From: Trametes villosa
Taxonomy: Eukaryota > Basidiomycota > Agaricomycetes > Polyporales > Polyporaceae
NCBI GenBank assembly: GCA_002964805.2
Contig: PUDQ02000001.1
Span: 8,580,001 to 8,644,000, forward strand
Length of the DNA: 64,000 nucleotides
Reading direction: 5' to 3'
Positions 57,823 through 64,000 of this stretch are shown piece after piece (the first letter of the stretch is position 1; each line of letters starts with the position of its first letter). The notes beneath the pieces were generated by a model. The model had not been told where the DNA came from. It saw only the letters and a list, made by a program, of their open reading frames with translations, and did not search any database. The position numbers were made by a program, and so were the translations under genes.

Positions 57823-59209
57823 TCATGGCGTGTTTTTGGAGGACGGGCGGGGACGGGGTGTCCCGCTCGCGGGGGGTCTGACGGGTTCCAGTCGCGTCAG
57901 AAGCGCATTCGTATGAGGATGTATCTGTCGGGGAGGCGTACCTAGACTTCTAGCCCCAACGCCGTCTGGGAGTCTGTTAGCCCCGGAGTCAGCGAGAGAG
58001 GTTGGCTGCCACAGGGTGTATGGAGTTGCGCGGCCAAAATCGCTCGTGCAGTTATCTGCTTGCTTGAGCTGCGCTTGCTTCGCGACCCTGGTTATACGGC
58101 GGTCCCGGCAAAAGAGTAGGATGGTGACAACAATGACGAAGAACGCGGCGACGCTGAGCCCTGCAGACGCGCCAATAAACGCCGCTCTGCTAAAACCGCT
58201 GGAGCTACGACTTGGGGCCGAGGTGGTGGTCGGGATAGGAGGAGTGGAGGACGCGCCAGGCGTCATAGTCGGTGTGGCTGACGAGGGCATCGGGGCGGCA
58301 GGGGTGCTCGTCGCAGTTGCCAGAGGGAAGGTATAACTTCCGGTTGTCGTCATGTCAGGTAGATCTGCAACGCAAAGAAGACAGTCAGCATTTCACTTGA
58401 CTGGCAAGTTCGTGGGAGTCCGACTTGAGCTGGCTGCTTCCAACGCTCCTAAAACATCGACCTGGTCGTCGTTCTGTCCCGCGCAAGATGTGAGCCATGC
58501 AAACGGGGCCACAATGCTTAGGAGGCACTCACCCCGACAGGCAAGTATGCCCACATAGGAAGACTTGTGTTGTTGCCGTATTGGACGGGGAATCTGCAAC
58601 GCCGAGCGTGGTCAAACAACCGAGACAGCACTTCTGAATAATAGTCAGACATACGCTTCAAATACGGGATTTGTACAACCGAGCATGTTCCCACTATACA
58701 TGGACCAACTGCAGGAGACGGCGTCAGAGCGGACGGCATGGGGTATTCTCCGCCTTACGTTAGGGCTTCGATATCCCCTCGGCTAGCGCATATACCGCAA
58801 ACATTAAAAAGCGAATACACCACGGTATTACATGCGCATGCGCTGTTCGAAAGCTTTGAAATGTCGGACTGAACGTCCGAGCCAGTTCCCACACTGGCTG
58901 TTGAGGGTAAGTTGCTCGTATGCACATGAGCGGGAGGCTCGGCTTGGTGGAGACGTACAGTGACATATACGCAGAAGCGCGAGCGCAAGCGAGCACGGGT
59001 CCTGCCCCTCCTCGTTGAATAGCTGTGGCTTTGGATGAGACGGGATAGGGTATATGAACAACGAACATGCTGCTTACTGGACGATCACCAGTTTGTGAAG
59101 CGGAGCAGCTTGCGGGCCATGGCGAGTTGATAACGCTGCGGCGGACTTTACGTACGCCTGGTGCGGAGACGAACGGCGCCGGTGCAAGTGCTTTGGTGTT
59201 GGGGGGCAT
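57823..59209 (-). CDS. Second single-pass membrane protein of the 36-kb family
   Basis: Seven exons: 59209-59078, 59022-58959, 58897-58759, 58708-58655, 58593-58533, 58473-58425, 58364-57823 (1041 nt, 346 aa). Ectodomain motifs match the paralogue at 36.0 kb: LFNEEGQDPCSLALALLRIC with NERGQSPCLVAAYLLSPC, CACNTVVYSLFNVCGICAS with CVCNTVTFSMLYACATCQ, and SLPMWAYLPV with SVPRWAYTDV. A Ser/Thr/Pro-rich stalk (likely O-glycosylated) leads to a transmembrane segment FIGASAGLSVAAFFVIVVTI, a basic stop (CRDRRITR) and a Pro-rich tail. The first exon has no convincing signal peptide, so the true 5' exon may lie elsewhere or be lost. The donor at 58424 (GTCGGA) is weak but keeps the frame. Confidence 0.75.
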
Positions 59210-60595
59210 CCTGAGGCGTTGTGTGAATAAAGGAGACCGAGGACTTGCCCAAGCAGCTAGCTCTCAGATGCAGACAGGAGCAAGAACGCACTGGGCGGGC
59301 CGCAGGATGATATCGTCGAAAGATCCCCCTCCGCTCTTGCAACGGGAAGCTGAATATAACAAAACGCAGTGAGTGAGGGAATGATTGGAAGGAGGATGCA
59401 AGGCGGTGACTCTCATCATGCTCACCATTCGTGCGTAGAATTGAACCTCGACATCGTCGGGGGCCAAATTGTCATCTGCGCAGGTACCCCGTCAGTTTAT
59501 CTGCCGAGACGTCGGTGGCATTGATGCGTCTGGAGAAGCCCGGTCGTCCTGACGAGGTTGGAGGCCATCAGTATGTCAACACCGTCGGACGCAGTTTGCT
59601 TGTGAACCCAATCAACTGCGATGGCAGGACTTCGATGATGCATAACGTGAAAGGCGATGAGGATTTCCCGCCCTCGGCACCGTCGAACATATGGGCCGGA
59701 TTTCCTATGCAGATGTTCGAGGTAGCCCCGAAGATGTCAGGCATTGGCGTGACAAGCCTAGCAGCAAGTTTCACAGTGTCGGAGTTGCACGTGGGACGGT
59801 GAAGGAGGTATGCAAGGGTACCACCGTCATAGAAGGCACCGCTCTTAGCAACTTCTGCTGCGTCACTAGCTGCGGATGCATAGAGAAAAAATCTCACTTG
59901 AATTAGCGGACAGACCCACTTCAGTACTGGAAAACCCGAGCGACATGGAATGCAGATCATGCCTCTTCGAACCCCGAGTCTGCCGCTGTGCGCGGTAGCC
60001 GTTGGTGACCTAAGGGCTTCGAAATGCACAGCGTCGTCTGTCCGACGGTGATTAAAGTCACCATGATAAATTTCCCCCGCTTCGGAGAATACGTCCTCCG
60101 GTGTTGACGGGAGGGGATGCGTACATGATGAACGTCGTGGAGCGTTAACCGGTCTTCTGCGCCGCATATGTGACGAGCTGTATGCTCAGGCGGGAACGAT
60201 GAACATACCAAAGCCAACTTGAACAGCACGTCCGAGCTATGACTTCTCTACCCTCTCTCCATCCTCAGGCTTGAGCACAAATACGTTGCCTAATCGGTGA
60301 GCGCAGGTCACTGCCAGTGGCAATGCATCGGTGGATGGCGGTTCGTAACAAGTCGCTCGTAAGCATTGGCGCCCACTCTCGGTCTCGTAATTTGTTGCCC
60401 CCCGGTGCACCAAGTTCGCGTCTAGCAGTCACAATATGTTCATCCATTGCGTCTTCAGGTACATGTATCATGGATCCATACACGACATGAACGGTGCTAG
60501 TGTGGTAGCCGTATACTACGAGGTTCACAGGACTAGTGTCCTACGCCTAGCGAGGAACGAGAACATGCAGAATTCGAACACGTAGGTGTATCAGA
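59210..60595. other. 1.4-kb region with unassigned open frames
   Basis: On the minus strand, open frames at 59568-60167 (199 codons), 59957-60229 and 60265-60528 overlap or follow one another. Peptides such as GTLAYLLHRPTCNSDTVKLA and HVPEDAMDEHIVTARREL look protein-like, but I do not recognise a family and could not link them by good splice sites. A decayed or orphan gene is possible. Confidence 0.3.
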
Positions 60596-61655
60596 CAGCG
60601 CATTTTGGTTTCCCCGCCCGCGCGTTGCCCCAGACGGAGACGACGCGCGAGCGGGTACTTATCCCGAGGACCACGAAAAGGTATGCGCCAGGGCCGAAGC
60701 CCCTCCCTCGAGGGAAAGAACTTGAACACTCACCTTGATTCCACCCCCGCGCCAGGTCTTGATCCCCGATTCTTGACTCTTCAGGCCCCAACTCGCCGCC
60801 GTCTGCAAGCCGCCCGCCGCCTGCAGTCAGCGGGGGCGCAGACAACGACGACTCACCTTGGGGCCGCTCGGAGCTTGAGGAACGCCGTCATCTTGAAGCA
60901 GCCATCCCCTTCGGTAGACTCGCAAACGACGCGGCGTCATCTTGAAGCGGGCCCCCGCCAGTCGGTGAGCTCGCCGACAGCCTTCTTGAGGACGCCGCCG
61001 TCTTGAAGCCGCCATCCCCTTCGGTAGACGTGCAAGCGAGCGTGGCGTCGTCTTGAAGCGGCCCCCGCCAGTCGGTGGGCACGCAGACGGCGAGTCTTGA
61101 GGCGAGCTTGACCGGGCGAGGCCGATGGAACCTAGAGAAAGGTCAGTTATCCGAGCTTGAGGAGAGCTTGAGGCATGCTTGAGGCGTGCTTGAGGCGAGA
61201 TGAGAGGACCTAAGAGAAGAGTGAGTGGGGAGAGGAAGTGTCCGGCCCCGGTACTTGAACGTTTGAACCATGGGAGGCTGGAGGCTGGGAGGCTGGCATC
61301 CGCCGTAGCCTCCGATCGATCTTAGGTGAGCCTGTCACTCTGGTCCGCCGTCTGCTCGCGAACCTGATCGACGCGCTGCATAGCTCGGTTCCGAGCTACG
61401 CTCTGTCGCGCCCGACCGAGATCCCAACCGCTTGAGGTGAGATGAGGGGACCTAGGAGAAGAGTGAGTGGGGAGAGGACGTGTCTCGCCTGGGTACTTGA
61501 ACCATGGGAGGCGGGAGGCTGGGTGGTTGACAGCTTCTCCAGCCTCCGATCGATCCCCAGCGAGCTCGCCACAGGGCGTTGGACTGTGATACTCGGTGAG
61601 CCGAATAAGCCCCAGAACCAGTCGGGACCGAAAGCGGGATACTATTCGGTCGTTC
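60596..61655 (+). repeat. Composite dispersed repeat, copy R5, with duplicated 3' module
   Basis: 5' module, two central units (CCATCCCCTTCGGTAGAC at about 60903 and 61013), a GCTTGAGGCGAG-type stretch, then the 3' module twice: about 61195-61325 and again 61433-61655 (both with GAGAAGAGTGAGTGGGGAGA and CCTCCGATCGATC). The second ends with GGGATACTATTCGGTCGTT, a diverged form of the R1/R2 terminus. Confidence 0.88.
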
Positions 61656-61870
61656 TGCACCGGCTGACCCACCGCATTTGCCTCGTTCGTGGAGGGGAAC
61701 TCGTCGGGGATGGTACTCGCACGAAGGAAAGAAACTGAACTAGGAAAACCTGTATTACACGTGCCTAAAGCGATGAGTATAGATACAACGGCATTGATGA
61801 CTTCCACACAAAGCAGTCCGAGCGCGAAAAGCAAGACGACCACCGAACCAAACACGCCGCGGCGCAGCGA

Positions 61871-63444
61871 CTACCGCGTCTTGATGATGCCGGCGTTGAT
61901 GAGTTTCATGATGTTCTGCCGGACGGCGGGGTTCTTCATGTGGTCCTGCAGCGCAGCGGGGTTTCCCTGCGCCTGCTGGAGGATAGACTGCATGATGGGA
62001 TCGCCCATGATTCTCTGTCAACAGGTCATCAGCGCTTGGTCGACGGATGCAATGAACCAGATGGTCACTCACCGCCACCTCGGGATCGCGCATCGCCCGC
62101 TGCAGGGTCTCCTCTTCGGACTCGCCCTGCTGCTGGCTGAGCAGAGCCTCCTGGCACTTCATCACCTGCTCCTGGATCTCCCGCGTGTGCTTCTTCTCCT
62201 CGTCGACGTCCGCCGCGAGCTGCACGACCTCGATCGCCTTCAGGAAGTCGCGCATCGCGAACAGCACGTGGCTCTTGCGGATGTACGCCTTCACGAACTT
62301 CGGGTCGACCTTGATCGCCTCGTCCGCGTCCTTCAGCGCCTCGGGCAGCGCCGCCAGCTTCGTGTACGCGTTCGCACGGTTGTTGTACCCGCGCGGGTCC
62401 TTCGGGTCGCGCTTGATCGCCTCCGTGTACGCCTTCACCGCGCCCGCGTAGTCGCCCTTCTTGAACAGCGCGTTGCCCTCCTCGCGCGCCTCGGACGCCT
62501 TCTCCGGGTCGATGTATGCGAGCCGCGCCTGCTCCGCCTGCTCGCGCTCCGCCGCCCGCAGCTTGTTCAGGATGTCGGGCGTGCGGTGCTCGGTGAGCGA
62601 CTTGTTGAAGAACTTGATCGCGGTCAGCAGGTCGCCCTTGCGCTGGTGTGCCGACCCGATGCGGCCGTATGCCTTCGCGACGAGCTTGTAGTCTGCGCGG
62701 AGCTGGATACGGAACGCGTCAGGACGGTTATGGTCGTCTAGAACACGGAAACCTACCTCGCGGCCCTGCTCGATGGCATTTTCGCATGTCTCTATGCACT
62801 TGTCAAAGTCGCCCTTCTCAAAGTACGCAGCTACAGCCGCGCCGTCAGCGTACGATCCCTCGGGTGGCGCCACCAGCCTCACTCACCGGCAAGGTTGGTC
62901 AGGAATGTGATGTCCTTCGGGTAGACATCCCACGCCTTCTGGAAGTGCACAATCGCGGTGTCAAGGTCGCGCGCCTTGTACGCCTCCGCGCCCTTCTTCT
63001 TCTCCGCCTCCGCCTCCTTCTTCGCCTCCGCGTCCTCCTCAGGCTCCGCCATCTCCACGTCCTCCTCCTTCGGCGCCTCCTCCTGCTTAGGCTGGGGCGG
63101 CGGTGGCGGCGGGGACGTCGACGAGCTCGCCGCAGGCGGGGGAGACGTCGCATCCGCGCGCTGCACGCCCGGAGGCAGCTCGTCCGAGCCCTCCTCGCGC
63201 GAGAAGCCCTGCATGTCGAGGCCCATGAGCGCGCCGAGGACGTCGATCATGCGCGGGTCGCCCTGCAGCGCGTTCTCCGCCATCTTCGGGTTCCTCTGGA
63301 ACGACTGCAGCTTCTGCACGAACGCGGGGTCCGCGAGGTGCTTCGCCGTGCGCGGGTTCGCGGCGAGCTTGGCGAAGACGTCGGGGCTGCCGAAGAGCTT
63401 GCCGAGGCTGAAGGCATCGGCGCCGTCGCCACGCTCGTCTGCCT
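61871..63444 (-). CDS. STI1: STI1/Hop-type Hsp70-Hsp90 co-chaperone, TPR1 module not present in window
   Basis: Exons 63444-62887, 62830-62757, 62702-62073, 62014-61871 (1406 nt, about 468 codons). STI1 bridges Hsp70 and Hsp90. Visible are a DP1/STI1 motif (LFGSPDVFAKLAANPRTAKH; MIDVLGALMGLDMQGF), an acidic Pro/Glu linker, TPR2A (AVYFEK-like AAYFEKGDFDKCIETCENAI; RIGSAHQRKGDLLTAIKFFN), TPR2B (EEGNALFKKGDYAGAVKAYT; NNRANAYTKLAALPEAL) and DP2 ending LINAGIIKTR. The exon at 63444 starts inside a codon after an acceptor (GCACAACAG). The expected upstream exon(s) for TPR1, about 120 residues, are not found in the remaining 555 bp. Either the gene is 5'-truncated or interrupted, or an unusually distant exon lies beyond the window. 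Confidence 0.9.
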
Positions 63445-64000
63445 CTGTTGTGCAATGGTTAGAACAATACGCACATAGGGAATCAAAGATGGGACAAGGA
63501 GCACTCTGGGTTCACTTCCAAGTTCCAGACGACACTCTGAACGGCTCAGCGTGACGGTTTGAAAAATCTGACGGCCTTTCCAACTCTCACTTATGGGGGC
63601 CCACCAAGATGGTGACAGTGAAAGTGCGCTATACTTAGGGCGAAGCCGAAGACAGCGGGGCGCGTCGGCGAGCCTTAAGCTTCCTCGGCCACAATCGAGA
63701 GCAGCTTATGTGGATGGAAGTGGAAGTGAGAAGTGGAACTGCTGATACGTTCCATGTCTTAGAGGTTTGGCTCGAGGAATAATATCATAGCCAGCGTAAC
63801 CCTTCCAAGCCGTAGCCCAACTCGCTGGCATACGGTTTAGCGCAAGCCCTTCGCATCGCCCCCGGCACATATTCTGAACGACCGCCATTTGGAAGAAGTG
63901 TCGCCAGGATGTCTGCGGATAGTAGAGCATATTTGCACGCGGTTATGACCCGTCCCACCACGGCTCAAACGCTCGCTCCAACTCGCGCAGAAATTGGTGC
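63445..64000. other. Region upstream of truncated STI1
   Basis: 555 bp without TPR1 coding. At the edge, minus strand, a frame reads HQFLRELERAFEPWWDGS and then stops at about 63946, which could be the C-terminus of another gene entering from outside. Not identified. Confidence 0.3.

Noticed and set aside
61689..62741. 350-codon plus-strand open frame, the longest plus frame in that area
   Set aside because: It is antisense to TPR2A/TPR2B of STI1; its Leu/Arg-rich composition is the complement of the GC-biased minus-strand codons.

Overview
The window is from a filamentous basidiomycete, most likely a wood-rot or related Agaricomycete (Polyporales-like). The genes are GC-rich and cut by many 48-70 bp introns with GTRNGY...YAG borders. 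The families also point there: an Agaricomycete-type kinase-like family, MYND proteins, and single-pass membrane proteins with a cytosolic DPDDP motif. Gene models were spliced by eye from splice signals, frame and paralogue comparison; lengths given are of those models.

Layout. 1-1213: 3' part of an F-box/leucine-rich type gene. 4138-5634: a MYND zinc-finger protein. 7.2-18.1 kb: kinase-like genes PKL1-PKL4 (my labels, all minus) interleaved with two members (S1, S2, plus) of a second paralogous family. 19.6-24.2 kb: a conserved divergent housekeeping pair, NOP9 (rRNA processing) and NCS6/CTU1 (tRNA wobble thiolation). 24.5-35.3 kb: PKL5-PKL8 (all plus) with S3 (minus) and a kinase fragment. 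36.0-43.2 kb: a single-pass membrane protein, an isochorismatase-type hydrolase and a 1232-aa coiled-coil protein. 44.3-49.8 kb: PKL9 and two damaged copies, PKL10 (frameshift) and PKL11 (nonsense). 51.5-56.1 kb: small housekeeping genes (DUF1748, OST2, a mitochondrial ribosomal SOD-fold protein, the AP-3 mu subunit). 57.8-59.2 kb: a second membrane protein of the 36-kb type. 61.9-63.4 kb: an STI1/Hop co-chaperone lacking its N-terminal TPR1 module. Five copies of a composite 0.65-1.05 kb repeat, all in the same orientation, lie between genes.

The most notable feature is the kinase/S-family island. Eleven kinase-like genes share one six-exon plan; exon 3 is 38 nt in every copy. They keep the VAIK-type Lys, alpha-C Glu, an HRD loop of tyrosine-kinase flavour (HRDCAxKN or HRDCAxRN), DFG and a PPE/APE motif. 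They lack an obvious glycine-rich loop and carry a roughly 30-residue conserved insert between catalytic loop and DFG. Each of the three S genes (230, 240 and 256 aa; N-terminal hydrophobic helix, then predicted helices; 5'-UTR intron just before the ATG) is head-to-head with a kinase gene across 849-910 bp. PKL1/S1, PKL3/S2 and PKL7/S3 therefore look like a repeated two-gene module. Its function is unknown; a signalling or self/non-self role is only a hypothesis.
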